From assembly GCA_902555065.1 (NCBI GenBank), contig CACDQQ010000004.1, positions 52,397 through 116,396 of the forward strand: a stretch of DNA of 64,000 nt, given 5' to 3'. Both the position numbers and the translations under genes were made by a program. Within the stretch, counting starts at the first letter, position 1; the number at the start of each line of letters is the position of its first letter. Below the pieces are notes generated by a model that searched no databases, was not told where the DNA came from, and saw nothing but the letters and a program-made list of their open reading frames with translations. Shown piece after piece: positions 1 through 8,774 of this stretch. The DNA is from an uncultured Pelagibacteraceae bacterium. Lineage in GTDB: Bacteria; Pseudomonadota; Alphaproteobacteria; Pelagibacterales; Pelagibacteraceae.

Positions 1-792
1 ATTTCTTTTTTTTATATTTCCAATATTGGTCTTTTCCTTACTTTTGTTTTTTATAATATTTGTGTATTGAACCAAATTTTTAATTGGTTTTAAAAAGTAT
101 CTATTTAATACATATGAAAAAATTAAAATTACTAATGCGACGAGCAAAGCTGTTCTAATTATAAAATTTCTTCTCTCATCTATTGCAACCTTTATTTCAT
201 TGGCATTTTCAGTAATAGCTAAATAGCCTATTGTTTTGTTTTCACTAACTACATTTTTAACAGTTACTAGTAAAAATTGATCATAGTTTTCTTTAGAATA
301 AGTTAATGGTTTCCCATAATCTGACGAATATGAGTACTTTTTTAAATCTTTAAATATTTCTTTACTTTCAAAGCTTTTATTACTCTCTTCCAAATTCTTA
401 TTTTGAATACTTTGATTATTTAAGTCACTCATTTCAATTATGTTTAGACTTCTTGAGAAAGCATTTGGATCTAAGTCTAATGTGTCAGTATCTCCTAATA
501 GATTAAATTCACTATCAAATATCTGTACTCTATCTATACTCTGAAATAAAAATTTAGTTGAAAACAGGAACTCTCTAATATCCTCAGTTGAGAAATTTAT
601 TTTTAAACGATCAATATTTTCTGTTGTATTATCAATAATTTTTATGTGCGAGGCAGTTTTATTTTTAATGAGCGTAGGTTTTACTGTGTTAAGGTAAAAT
701 AATGTTAATACACCAATCACTAAAAAAACAATAAAGTTGATAACTAAGAATTTTTTTAAAATAGATTGATTATTAGATTTTGAAGTAGCCAT
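1..792 (-). CDS. chvG: Sensor histidine kinase, ChvG-like (N-terminal part; runs off the left edge)
   Basis: Reading the minus strand from the ATG at 792 gives 264 open codons to the window edge, so the C-terminal kinase part is missing. The visible part has a short cytoplasmic start, a membrane segment at about residues 15-33, a sensor region of about 175 residues and a second membrane segment at about 210-229. A HAMP-like linker (RYFLKPIKNL) follows. This is the layout of ChvG/ExoS-type kinases, which sense envelope or acid stress in alphaproteobacteria. The start overlaps the stop of the ChvI-like regulator gene in a TAATG, so the two are co-translated. The kinase name rests on the pairing with ChvI, because the catalytic domain is not visible. 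Confidence 0.8.
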   Translation of the reverse strand, partial: MATSKSNNQSILKKFLVINFIVFLVIGVLTLFYLNTVKPTLIKNKTASHIKIIDNTTENIDRLKINFSTEDIREFLFSTKFLFQSIDRVQIFDSEFNLLGDTDTLDLDPNAFSRSLNIIEMSDLNNQSIQNKNLEESNKSFESKEIFKDLKKYSYSSDYGKPLTYSKENYDQFLLVTVKNVVSENKTIGYLAITENANEIKVAIDERRNFIIRTALLVALVILIFSYVLNRYFLKPIKNLVQYTNIIKNKSKEKTNIGNIKKRN

Positions 793-1490
793 TATTTAAC
801 ATTCCAACGATACCCACTGCCATATCTGGTTTCTATCGCTGAAAAGTTATTATCTACTTTTTTAAACTTTTTTCTAATCCTTTTTACGTGACTATCTATT
901 GTTCTATCTTCAATATCTGTGTCTTCTCTGTAAGCAACATCCATTAATTGAGATCTTTCTTTAATAATTCCTGGTCTTTTTGCTAATTCCTTTACAATTA
1001 AGAATTCTGTTGTTGTTAATTTATCTGGTAATTGCTTACCATCCCATTCGCATTCTAGCTGTGAAGGGTCAAGTTTTAATTTTCCATGTGAAATTATATT
1101 TCTATTATCCTCTAAATTATTATCTTTTTTTCTAAGTTGGACACGAATTCTTTCAATAAGAACTTTAGTAGAAAAGCCACCTGATTTTTTTACAAAATCA
1201 TCAGCCCCTAGTTTTAGTCCTAAGAGCTCATCCACCTCTTCATCTTTTGAGGTTAAAAAGATAACGGGCATAGATGTTTTTTTTCTCAATTTTTTTAACA
1301 ATTCTTCTCCATCCATTCTTGGCATTTTAATATCTATAACCGCAAGGTCTGGGGGATTTCTTGACAAACCTATTAAGGCACTTTCTCCATCTAAATAAGT
1401 TTGAATATTAAAACCCTCTTTCTCTAGAGCAATACTTAAACTAGTTAATATATTTCTATCATCATCAACAAGGGCAATTGTTTGTTTCAT
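792..1490 (-). CDS. chvI: Two-component response regulator, OmpR family, ChvI-like
   Basis: The 232-residue protein has a receiver domain (about 1-120) and a C-terminal winged-helix DNA-binding domain (about 135-230). Acidic residues DDD lie at 9-11, the phospho-acceptor is D53 in VIDIKMPRMDG, and FLTSKDE supplies the conserved Thr/Ser and Lys. The C-terminal RTIDSHVKRIRKKF motif is typical of the OmpR recognition region and matches ChvI. It sits directly upstream of a ChvG-like kinase, with stop and start overlapping by one base. It follows polA at 51 bases, where a promoter can be seen. Family assignment is firm; the regulon cannot be read from the window. Confidence 0.9.
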   Translation of the reverse strand: MKQTIALVDDDRNILTSLSIALEKEGFNIQTYLDGESALIGLSRNPPDLAVIDIKMPRMDGEELLKKLRKKTSMPVIFLTSKDEEVDELLGLKLGADDFVKKSGGFSTKVLIERIRVQLRKKDNNLEDNRNIISHGKLKLDPSQLECEWDGKQLPDKLTTTEFLIVKELAKRPGIIKERSQLMDVAYREDTDIEDRTIDSHVKRIRKKFKKVDNNFSAIETRYGSGYRWNVK

Positions 1491-1501
1491 ATTTAACTAT
1501 A

Positions 1502-1530
1502 AAAATACTAAAATGTTTAAAATTGGGCAA
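1502..1530 (-). promoter_or_regulatory. Putative promoter for the chvI-chvG pair
   Basis: On the minus strand, TTGCCC (1525-1530) is separated by 17 bases from TATTTT (1502-1507), about 12 bases before the chvI ATG. The spacing is ideal and the match moderate. It would let the pair be transcribed apart from polA. Confidence 0.4.
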
Positions 1531-1541
1531 TTTAACTTTTA

Positions 1542-4307
1542 TTAATGAAGCTCTCCCCAGTTATCACCTATGTTTACATCTACCGATAATGGTATTGAAA
1601 ATGAATGCAAATCACTATCTTTCACACTTGTCATAATATCTTTAATCTTTTTAGAAGCAGATTTAGTACCATTATCAATTACCTCAAAAATCAATTCATC
1701 GTGAATTTGAAGCAACATATTAAATTCATTTGTTTTTTTAGTATCAAGCTCATCGTTGATTCTAATCATAGCAAGTCGCATTATTTCTGATGCAGATCCT
1801 TGGATAGGTGCATTTATAGCTGCCCTTTCTTGAAAATTTCTAACATTAAAATTTTTGTCATTGATTCCTGGAATATGAGTTTTTCGACCAAAAATATTTC
1901 TCACATATCCACTTTTTCTACAAAATTTAATCGTGTTATTCATGTATTCTTTAATTTCTGGAAATTTAATAAAATATGAATTTAGAAATTCTTCGGCTTC
2001 ATTGTTTGATACACCAATTTGTTTGGCCAAACCATATTGAGATATTCCATAAATTATTCCGAAATTAATGGCTTTCGCTTTTCTCCTCATATCAGCATCA
2101 ATTTTTTTTATGTCTGCACCAAAAACCTGGCTAGCGGTTAATGAGTGAATATCCTCGTTATTTTTAAAAGCTTTTTTTAGTTCTTTTACATCAGCTAGAT
2201 CAGCCAAAATTCTCATTTCGATCTGATTATAGTCTGCTGATATTAGTTTTTTATTTTTTTCTGATATGAAGGCTTTACGAATATCTTTGCCCTCCTCAGT
2301 TTTAATAGGTATATTTTGTAAATTTGGATCGCTAGATGCAAGTCTACCTGTTGTAGTTGCTGCTAACAGAAAAGATGTATGCACTCTTTTTGTATTAGGA
2401 TTTAAATGCTCTGGCAAAGAGTCTGAATATGTATTTTTCAGTTTACTAGATTGCCTCCATTCTAAAACCAATTTAGGAAATTCATTCCCTTTGTAAGCTA
2501 AATCCTCTAGAACTGCTGCGCCAGTTGCAAAACTCCCTTTTTTAGTCTTTTTTAGCGATGCAATTTTGAGGTCATTATACATTATTTCACCCAACTGTTT
2601 AGTCGATGCAATATTAAATTTTTTTTTTGAAATTTTAAAAATTTGTTTTTCTAAATCTTGAAGTTTTTTTTCAAACTTAACAGATAATTTTTTAAGAAAA
2701 TTATTATCCAATTTTATGCCATTGATTTCCATAGATGCTAAAATTTTAATTAAAGGTTTTTCGAAAATTTCATAAATATTTAGTAATTTTTCTGATTTAA
2801 GCGATTTCAAAAATATTTTATATAAACGGTAAGTTATATCAGCATCTTCTGCCGCATAATCTTTTGCAATAATTAACTCTACTTGACTGAATTTAATTTC
2901 TTTTTTTCCAGATCCAACAAGATCTTTATATTTAATTGTTTTGTGACCAAGATGAATATCTGAAAGGGTATCCATATTATGTCTATTTTTCCCAGCATCT
3001 AAAACGTATGACATCAACATTGTATCTTCCATGCTTTGAATATCTATATCCCTTTTACGAAATATTATGTAATCGAATTTAATATTTTGCCCAATTTTTT
3101 TTAAACTTTTATCCTCTAAATATGGTTTTAAAATTCTCAAAACATCTTTTTCATTTAGATTATTTTTATCATTATGACCTGTTGGAATGTAACAAGCTTT
3201 ACCTATTTTGCTAGAAATTGAGATACCAACTAAATTTGCCTGATGTGGATCAAGAGAATCTGTTTCAGTATCAATAGAAAATTCACCAGCTTCTTCAGCT
3301 TCTTGCATCCAATCTTTTATTTCAGATAAATTTTTTATCAAAACATATTTATCTTTTGATATTTTAGATGTTTCTTTTTTGACTTCTATTTCATCACTAA
3401 ATTTGGATTTACCATAAGTCGAAATTGCCGAACTCAATAACCTATTAAATTCCATTTCTCTCAAAAAATTGTATAACTTGTCTACGTCTACTTTTTTTAG
3501 AACAAAGTCAGTTAATTTGTCTTTCACCGGAACATCATTTTTTAATGTGACCAGTTTTTTACTTACCAGAGCCTTATCTTTATTTTCTAAAAGTGTTTCT
3601 CTTCTTTTATTCTGTTTTATTTTATTTGCGTTTTTAAGAAGGTTTTCTAAATTTCCATATTCCTTAATTAATTCTGCTGCTGTTTTTACACCAATACCTG
3701 GAACGCCAGGCACATTGTCTGTACTATCCCCTGCTAGTGATTGAACATCAATTACTTTATCTGGACCAACCCCAAATTTATTGATTACATCGTCATTTGA
3801 TATAAATTTATTCTTCATTGGATCGTATATACGAACCTTTTTTTTGAAAAGTTGCATTAAATCTTTGTCAGATGATACAATTGTAACCTTTGCGCCTTCG
3901 TCTAATATTTGCTCTACATAGGTGGCTATCAAATCATCAGCCTCATAATTTAACATTTCTATAGATGGTAAATTGAATGCTAATACTGACTTTCTAATAT
4001 AATCGAATTGTGGAATTAGATCATCGGGAGCATCAGACCTATTTCCCTTATAATCTGAATATATTTCGTTTCGAAAATTCTTTCTTGCAGAGTCAAAGAT
4101 TACTGCAAAATGAGTTGGTTTTTCTAAATTTTCGCTAGATTTAGAGTCCTCTAATAATTTAAACAGCATGTTACAAAATCCACTTACTGCCCCTACTGGC
4201 AAACCATCACTTTTTCGTGTTAATGGTGGCAATGCATAATAGGCTCTAAATATGTATCCCGACCCATCAATAAGATAGAAATGATCTGTTTTTTTAATTT
4301 TACCCAT
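1542..4307 (-). CDS. polA: DNA polymerase I
   Basis: The 921-residue protein is a full-length three-domain Pol I for Okazaki-fragment processing and repair. Residues 1 to about 290 form the 5'-3' exonuclease, including the GVPGIGVKTA helix-hairpin-helix. The 3'-5' proofreading domain keeps its metal-binding motifs: DTETDSLD near 346, GQNIKFDY, and YAAEDAD near 483. The polymerase domain has motif A DYNQIEMRI (about 691), motif B RRKAKAINFGIIYG (about 740-752) and motif C QIHDELIFE (about 869). Retention of the proofreading acids is worth noting, since many bacteria have lost them. It has its own promoter and is divergent from bioY. Identification is certain. Confidence 0.98.
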   Translation of the reverse strand: MGKIKKTDHFYLIDGSGYIFRAYYALPPLTRKSDGLPVGAVSGFCNMLFKLLEDSKSSENLEKPTHFAVIFDSARKNFRNEIYSDYKGNRSDAPDDLIPQFDYIRKSVLAFNLPSIEMLNYEADDLIATYVEQILDEGAKVTIVSSDKDLMQLFKKKVRIYDPMKNKFISNDDVINKFGVGPDKVIDVQSLAGDSTDNVPGVPGIGVKTAAELIKEYGNLENLLKNANKIKQNKRRETLLENKDKALVSKKLVTLKNDVPVKDKLTDFVLKKVDVDKLYNFLREMEFNRLLSSAISTYGKSKFSDEIEVKKETSKISKDKYVLIKNLSEIKDWMQEAEEAGEFSIDTETDSLDPHQANLVGISISSKIGKACYIPTGHNDKNNLNEKDVLRILKPYLEDKSLKKIGQNIKFDYIIFRKRDIDIQSMEDTMLMSYVLDAGKNRHNMDTLSDIHLGHKTIKYKDLVGSGKKEIKFSQVELIIAKDYAAEDADITYRLYKIFLKSLKSEKLLNIYEIFEKPLIKILASMEINGIKLDNNFLKKLSVKFEKKLQDLEKQIFKISKKKFNIASTKQLGEIMYNDLKIASLKKTKKGSFATGAAVLEDLAYKGNEFPKLVLEWRQSSKLKNTYSDSLPEHLNPNTKRVHTSFLLAATTTGRLASSDPNLQNIPIKTEEGKDIRKAFISEKNKKLISADYNQIEMRILADLADVKELKKAFKNNEDIHSLTASQVFGADIKKIDADMRRKAKAINFGIIYGISQYGLAKQIGVSNNEAEEFLNSYFIKFPEIKEYMNNTIKFCRKSGYVRNIFGRKTHIPGINDKNFNVRNFQERAAINAPIQGSASEIMRLAMIRINDELDTKKTNEFNMLLQIHDELIFEVIDNGTKSASKKIKDIMTSVKDSDLHSFSIPLSVDVNIGDNWGELH

Positions 4308-4332
4308 AATTTAATTTATAATAATTTGACGT

Positions 4333-4361
4333 ATTATAGTAAGAATAAAACATCCTGTTAA
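4333..4361 (-). promoter_or_regulatory. Putative sigma-70 promoter for polA
   Basis: On the minus strand, TTAACA (4356-4361, five of six consensus bases) is separated by 17 bases from a perfect TATAAT (4333-4338). The expected transcript start near 4326 is about 20 bases before the polA ATG. This is among the best promoter matches in the window. Confidence 0.6.
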
Positions 4362-4407
4362 TAAATATTAGTGGATTAAACTTTATTAAAATAGTAATTT
4401 AAAGCTA

Positions 4408-4959
4408 ATGGAATTAGTAAATTCAATTTCTAATAATAAAATAATTAAAATCATAATATTTGCATTAATAGGTTCTATTTTATTGACAATATCTGCAAAA
4501 ATTAAAATACCTTTTTATCCAGTTCCTATGACTATGCAAACATTTATAGTTTTGTTTTTAGGAATTTCGTTTGGATATAAAGTCGGGGTACTTTCGGTAG
4601 TTTTTTATTTGATAGAAGGAATTATGGGATTACCGGTATTTTCTAACTCACCAGAGAAAGGAATAGGATTAGCTTATTTTGTTGGTCCCACAATGGGATA
4701 TTTAATAGGTTTTATATTTGCATGTCTGATAGCAGGCATGTTTACATACGGTAAAAACCATATATTAAATTTTTTAAAAATTATAATTGCAACATCAGTA
4801 ATATATATTTTGGGTATTTTGTGGCTTGGAAATTTAATCGGTTGGGATAAACCAATATTAGAATTTGGTGTTTACCCATTTCTTTATGCTGAATTATTTA
4901 AGATATTATTACTAACGGTTTCAGTTAATAAAATTATTAAACTTAGAAAATATATTTAG
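4408..4959 (+). CDS. bioY: BioY family biotin transporter (ECF S component)
   Basis: The 183-residue hydrophobic protein has about six membrane segments. It carries the BioY hallmarks: an N-terminal helix followed by KIKIPFYPVPMTMQTF, then a glycine-rich LGISFGYKVGVLSVVFYLIEGIMGLPVF segment and GPTMGYLIGF. BioY binds and imports biotin, either alone or with an ECF ATPase module (BioM/BioN). No such partner is encoded here. It is a single gene, divergent from polA and convergent with regA, with only two bases between the stop codons. I see no BioR-type operator in the 100-base upstream region. The family assignment is confident. Confidence 0.92.
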   Translation: MELVNSISNNKIIKIIIFALIGSILLTISAKIKIPFYPVPMTMQTFIVLFLGISFGYKVGVLSVVFYLIEGIMGLPVFSNSPEKGIGLAYFVGPTMGYLIGFIFACLIAGMFTYGKNHILNFLKIIIATSVIYILGILWLGNLIGWDKPILEFGVYPFLYAELFKILLLTVSVNKIIKLRKYI

Positions 4960-4961
4960 AA

Positions 4962-5525
4962 TTACCTTGGAGATCTTTTTGATAGAATTCTTTGAAGTGT
5001 TCTTCGATGCATTTTAAGTCTTCTTGCAGTCTCAGATACATTTCTGTTACATAATTCAAAAACTCTATGAATATGTTCCCATTTAACTCTATCAGCGGAC
5101 ATTGGATTTTCTGGAGGAGCAGCTTTTTTATTTGGATCAGCTAAAAGTGCTTTTTCTACGTCATCTGCATCTGCTGGTTTAGCTAAATAGTCTATTGCAC
5201 CTTCTTTAATGGCTGCTACTGCAGTTGGTATATTTCCATAACCAGTAAGCATCACTATTCTGCTCTCTGAGTTATTTTTCTGGATTTCTTTTACAACTTC
5301 TAGTCCGTTTCCATCGTTTAGTCTCAAGTCAACAACTGCGAAAGCAGGTTTTTTTGATTTCACAGACTCTATTCCAATTTTTACACCCTCTGCTTGTGAA
5401 ACAGAAAAGCCCTTTTTCTCCATTGCTCGAGCTAGTCTTTCTCTAAAAGGGTTATCATCATCTACTATAAGTAGAGATTTATCCTCAAATTCTGTTATTT
5501 TTTTTAATACTTCCGCTTCTGGCAT
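4962..5525 (-). CDS. regA: Redox-type response regulator, RegA/PrrA/ActR family
   Basis: The 187-residue protein has a receiver domain (acidic residues at 22-24, phospho-acceptor D66 in VVDLRLNDG) and a C-terminal Fis-type helix-turn-helix. The linker and DNA-binding helix are the near-invariant RegA sequence: PPENPMSADRVKWEHI, then NVSETARRLKMHRRTLQ and a terminal SKRSPR. In purple bacteria RegA works with the RegB kinase to control genes by redox state. No RegB is encoded here, so this gene is an orphan in the window. It is divergent from the ornithine decarboxylase gene. The family is certain; its targets in this organism are unknown. Confidence 0.93.
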   Translation of the reverse strand: MPEAEVLKKITEFEDKSLLIVDDDNPFRERLARAMEKKGFSVSQAEGVKIGIESVKSKKPAFAVVDLRLNDGNGLEVVKEIQKNNSESRIVMLTGYGNIPTAVAAIKEGAIDYLAKPADADDVEKALLADPNKKAAPPENPMSADRVKWEHIHRVFELCNRNVSETARRLKMHRRTLQRILSKRSPR

Positions 5526-5572
5526 GGACCTTATATGGAAACATTCTAAATTATTTCAAGGGTACATTTTTA

Positions 5573-5646
5573 CTTTACATTGGCTCATTTTCTGCATAAA
5601 TGCTCGTCTTATATAAACTTGCATAGCAGTTATGCCGGTTTTTTTT
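5573..5646 (+). promoter_or_regulatory. Leader of the polyamine operon with an attenuator-like hairpin (speF-type candidate)
   Basis: The 145-base gap before the ornithine decarboxylase gene holds a possible promoter (TTTACA, 17 bases, TAAATG). A hairpin GCATA-GCAGT-TATGC (5621-5635) is followed by CGG and a run of eight T (5639-5646), which has the form of an intrinsic terminator. A second GCATA at 5594-5598 could pair with the same TATGC and so break the hairpin. Alphaproteobacterial ornithine decarboxylase genes often carry the speF RNA motif. Membership in that family is inference. Confidence 0.45.
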
Positions 5647-5670
5647 GTTAAATTTTTTTTGGAGCTTTAA

Positions 5671-6849
5671 ATGCAAAAATTTAAATCAGTTGATAAATTA
5701 GTAAACCAACTGAAACCAACAGAACCTGTTTATTGTATTAGAAGAGATTCTATAAACATAGCTTCTAAATTTTTTCAGAATAAATTTCCTGGTAAAATCC
5801 TATATGCAGTTAAAACTAACCCGCATCCATTAGTATTAAAAACTATCGTGGAAAGCGGGATTAATGATTTTGATATCGCTTCAATTAAAGAAGTTGAGGC
5901 AATTAGAAGTGTTAGCCCAAATGCAAAATGCTCTTACATGCATACTGTAAAAAGCAAAGAAAGTATAAACGAAGCATATTTCAAATATAATATTAAGACT
6001 TTTTCAATAGATACAAAAGATGAATTAATAAAAATTCTTAATAGTACTAATCAAGCTAAGGATTTAGAGTTATTTGTGAGAGTTGCAGTTTCTAATGAAC
6101 ACGCAGAAATAGATTTATCTAAAAAATTTGGCGCACAAACTTCTGAAGCAATAGGGCTTTATAGATTAACAAAACAGTATGCAAAAAAAATAGGATTAAG
6201 TTTTCATGTGGGTTCACAATGTATGCATCCAATATCCTATTCAAAAGGAATTAACGAAATTAAATATATAATAAAAAAAACAAAAATAGTTCCAGACGTT
6301 ATAAATATAGGTGGAGGATTTCCAACAATCTATCCTGACTTAGTTCCTCAATCATTAGACTCTTATTTTGAGGAAATAAAAAATTCATTAAATAAATTAA
6401 AATTAGAAAAAAAACCAGAAATTATATGTGAGCCAGGTCGAGCAATTGTTGCAGAAAGTGGTTCGACAATTGTGAGAGTAAACTTAAGAAAAAAACAAAA
6501 GCTATATATTAATGATGGAACATACGGAACTTTATTTGATGCAGGAGTGCCTAATATAGTTTATCCATCAAGGATAATTACAAGTGGAAGAATTATATCA
6601 AAAAAATTGACTTCATTTGATTTTTATGGACCAACATGTGATAGCATGGATTATATGAAGGGACCTTTCATTCTACCTAATAATATTAAAGAAGGTGATT
6701 ACATTGAACTAGGTCAATTGGGAGCATACGGTTTGACATTTAGAACTCAATTTAATGGATATTATTCTGATAGTATTTACGAAGTTTGTGATGATCCAAT
6801 TATGACGATGTATGACAAAGAAACAAATAAAGAGTTTCTTGTTGCATAA
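5671..6849 (+). CDS. Ornithine (or lysine/ornithine) decarboxylase, fold type III PLP enzyme
   Basis: The 392-residue protein belongs to the eukaryotic-type ODC/DapDC group, with an alanine-racemase-like barrel followed by a beta domain. Visible active-site features are the PLP lysine K48 in YAVKTNP, the histidine motif FHVGSQ, the glycine loop NIGGGFP, CEPGRAIVAESG for phosphate binding, and catalytic C323 in YGPTCDSMD. It would convert ornithine to putrescine with release of CO2. Its stop overlaps the start of the deoxyhypusine synthase homologue in a TAATG. It heads a four-gene polyamine cluster behind an attenuator-like leader. Activity on lysine as well cannot be excluded from sequence. 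Confidence 0.9.
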   Translation: MQKFKSVDKLVNQLKPTEPVYCIRRDSINIASKFFQNKFPGKILYAVKTNPHPLVLKTIVESGINDFDIASIKEVEAIRSVSPNAKCSYMHTVKSKESINEAYFKYNIKTFSIDTKDELIKILNSTNQAKDLELFVRVAVSNEHAEIDLSKKFGAQTSEAIGLYRLTKQYAKKIGLSFHVGSQCMHPISYSKGINEIKYIIKKTKIVPDVINIGGGFPTIYPDLVPQSLDSYFEEIKNSLNKLKLEKKPEIICEPGRAIVAESGSTIVRVNLRKKQKLYINDGTYGTLFDAGVPNIVYPSRIITSGRIISKKLTSFDFYGPTCDSMDYMKGPFILPNNIKEGDYIELGQLGAYGLTFRTQFNGYYSDSIYEVCDDPIMTMYDKETNKEFLVA

Positions 6850-7889
6850 TGTCAGATACAAAAAATCTTAATCATAACAGAAAAAAAGACTTTTTAAGTA
6901 AAGAGGTTGAGCATATTGATATTACATCATTTGATTCTAGAAAAATTATATCTTCTATGGAAAAAATGTCTTTTGTTTCAAGAGAAACTGCTAATGCATC
7001 TAAGATATATAATGAAATGCTTAAAGATAAAGATTGTACAATATTCTTAACGCTTGCAGGGTCTACTTCTGCTGCTGGATGTATGCATATTTATAGAGAT
7101 ATGGTTAAATACAACATGGTAGATGCAATTGTAGCAACTGGAGCATCTATAATAGATATGGATTTTTTTGAAGCGCTTGGATTTAAACATTACCAAGGAT
7201 CACAATATCAAAATGATAATGAACTTAGAGACAATTATATAGATAGGATTTATGATACTTACATCGATGAAGAAGAGCTCCAGGTTTGTGATAAAACAAT
7301 AGGAGAAATAGCAGACAAACTTGAGCCGAAGTCTTACACATCGAGAGAATTTATTAAAGAGATTGGCAAATATCTAAAAACTAATTCTAAAAAGAAAGGT
7401 TCTTTAATTGAAACAGCTTTTGATAACGATGTACCTATATTCTGTCCTGCATTTACAGACTCAAGTGCAGGTTTTGGATTAGTCATGCATCAAGAGAGAA
7501 ATCCAAAAAATCATATTACAATAGACTCAATTAGAGAATTTAGAGAATTAACAGAGATTAAAATTAAATCTAAAGGGTCGGGATTATTTATGATTGGTGG
7601 TGGAGTTCCAAAAAACTTTATACAAGACACAGTAATTTGTGCTGAACTTTTGGGAAAAAATGTAGATATGCACAAATATGCAATACAAATTACTGTTGCT
7701 GACTCAAGAGATGGAGCTTGCAGTAGTTCAACATTAAAAGAAGCAAGTTCATGGGGTAAGGTTGATACTACCAAAGAACAAATGGTATTTGCTGAAGCTA
7801 CCAGTGTTTTACCATTAATAGCAAGTGACGCCTATCATACTGGAGAGTGGAAAAATAGAGACAGAAAAAACTTTTCCAAAATATTTTGA
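6849..7889 (+). CDS. Deoxyhypusine synthase family protein (probable homospermidine synthase-like)
   Basis: The 346-residue protein has the DHS fold signatures: LAGSTSAAG for NAD binding, MVDAIVATGAS, CPAFTDSSAG, MIGGGVPKN and EASSWGKV. The last contains the lysine (K304) that forms the aminobutyl intermediate, with E298 and W302 also conserved. Eukaryotic and archaeal DHS modifies eIF5A, which bacteria lack. Bacterial homologues are thought to transfer the aminobutyl group to putrescine, giving homospermidine. Compared with human DHS as I recall it, the pocket residues H288 and D316 are replaced here by Asn and Cys. Its place between putrescine-producing genes supports a polyamine role. The exact product is inference. 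Confidence 0.8.
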   Translation: MSDTKNLNHNRKKDFLSKEVEHIDITSFDSRKIISSMEKMSFVSRETANASKIYNEMLKDKDCTIFLTLAGSTSAAGCMHIYRDMVKYNMVDAIVATGASIIDMDFFEALGFKHYQGSQYQNDNELRDNYIDRIYDTYIDEEELQVCDKTIGEIADKLEPKSYTSREFIKEIGKYLKTNSKKKGSLIETAFDNDVPIFCPAFTDSSAGFGLVMHQERNPKNHITIDSIREFRELTEIKIKSKGSGLFMIGGGVPKNFIQDTVICAELLGKNVDMHKYAIQITVADSRDGACSSSTLKEASSWGKVDTTKEQMVFAEATSVLPLIASDAYHTGEWKNRDRKNFSKIF

Positions 7890-7892
7890 TTG

Positions 7893-8774
7893 ATGATCAA
7901 AAAAGTAAAAATTGGAATTATTCAAAGTAAAATTTCAGATAGTATTCAAAAAAATATAAATTCAGCTATTAAAAATATAAAAAAAGCAGCATCAAAAAAA
8001 GCTAAAATAATTTGTGTACCAGAACTATTTTTATCAAGTTATTTTTGTCAAACAGAAAGTCATTCCAACTTTAAGCTAGCAGAAAAAATACCTGGCAGAA
8101 CTACAAAGATATTTTGTGAATTAGCCAAAGATTTACAAATAGTATTAATGATTTCATTATTTGAAAAAAAAACACATGGCTTCTATCATAATACTAGTAT
8201 CGTTATTAGCGAGAAAGGTAAAATTTTATCGAAATATAGAAAAATGCATATACCAGATGATCCTGGTTATTATGAAAAATTTTATTTTACTCCTGGAGAT
8301 TTAGGTTTTAAATCTGTTAAAACAAAATTTGGTAAAATTGGACCTTTAATTTGTTGGGATCAATGGTTCCCGGAAGCTGCAAGATTGACTGCACTTAAAG
8401 GTGCACAAATAATTTTTTACCCTACTGCTATTGGATGGCATCCTAAAGAGAAAAAAAAATTTGGAAAATCTCAACTAAACTCTTGGATAACAATGCAAAA
8501 ATCTCACGCAATCGCAAATGGTACTTATGTGGTTGCTATAAATAGAGTTGGAACAGAAAAAAAAGGTAAGAAGAAAATAGAATTCTGGGGAAACTCAATG
8601 ATCATAGATCCTAGTGGGCAAATAATTGGAAAACTTGGGAATAAAAAAGAAGAAATTTTAATTCGTGAAATAAACTATAAAAAAATTGATTCAGCAAGAG
8701 AACATTGGCCTTTTTTAAGAGATAGAAGAATCGATTTTTATAAAGGCATACTAAAAAATCCTGCAGATGAATGA
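7893..8774 (+). CDS. aguB: N-carbamoylputrescine amidohydrolase (nitrilase superfamily)
   Basis: The protein is a carbon-nitrogen hydrolase of 293 residues with the Glu-Lys-Cys triad at E44 (VPELFLSSY), K117 (YRKMHIPDD) and C154 (PLICWDQWFPEAAR). The last motif is characteristic of AguB. It hydrolyses N-carbamoylputrescine to putrescine, CO2 and ammonia. The open frame begins at TTG 7890, directly after the previous stop, but ATG 7893 is the more likely start. Its end overlaps the agmatine deiminase gene by 8 bases. That gene makes its substrate, so the pair completes the agmatine-to-putrescine route. Confidence 0.93.
   Translation: MIKKVKIGIIQSKISDSIQKNINSAIKNIKKAASKKAKIICVPELFLSSYFCQTESHSNFKLAEKIPGRTTKIFCELAKDLQIVLMISLFEKKTHGFYHNTSIVISEKGKILSKYRKMHIPDDPGYYEKFYFTPGDLGFKSVKTKFGKIGPLICWDQWFPEAARLTALKGAQIIFYPTAIGWHPKEKKKFGKSQLNSWITMQKSHAIANGTYVVAINRVGTEKKGKKKIEFWGNSMIIDPSGQIIGKLGNKKEEILIREINYKKIDSAREHWPFLRDRRIDFYKGILKNPADE

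Noticed and set aside
4308..4407. Promoter for bioY from TTGACG at 4326
   Set aside because: The sequence 17 bases downstream (AACATC) does not resemble a -10 box. The TATAAT in this gap reads on the polA strand.
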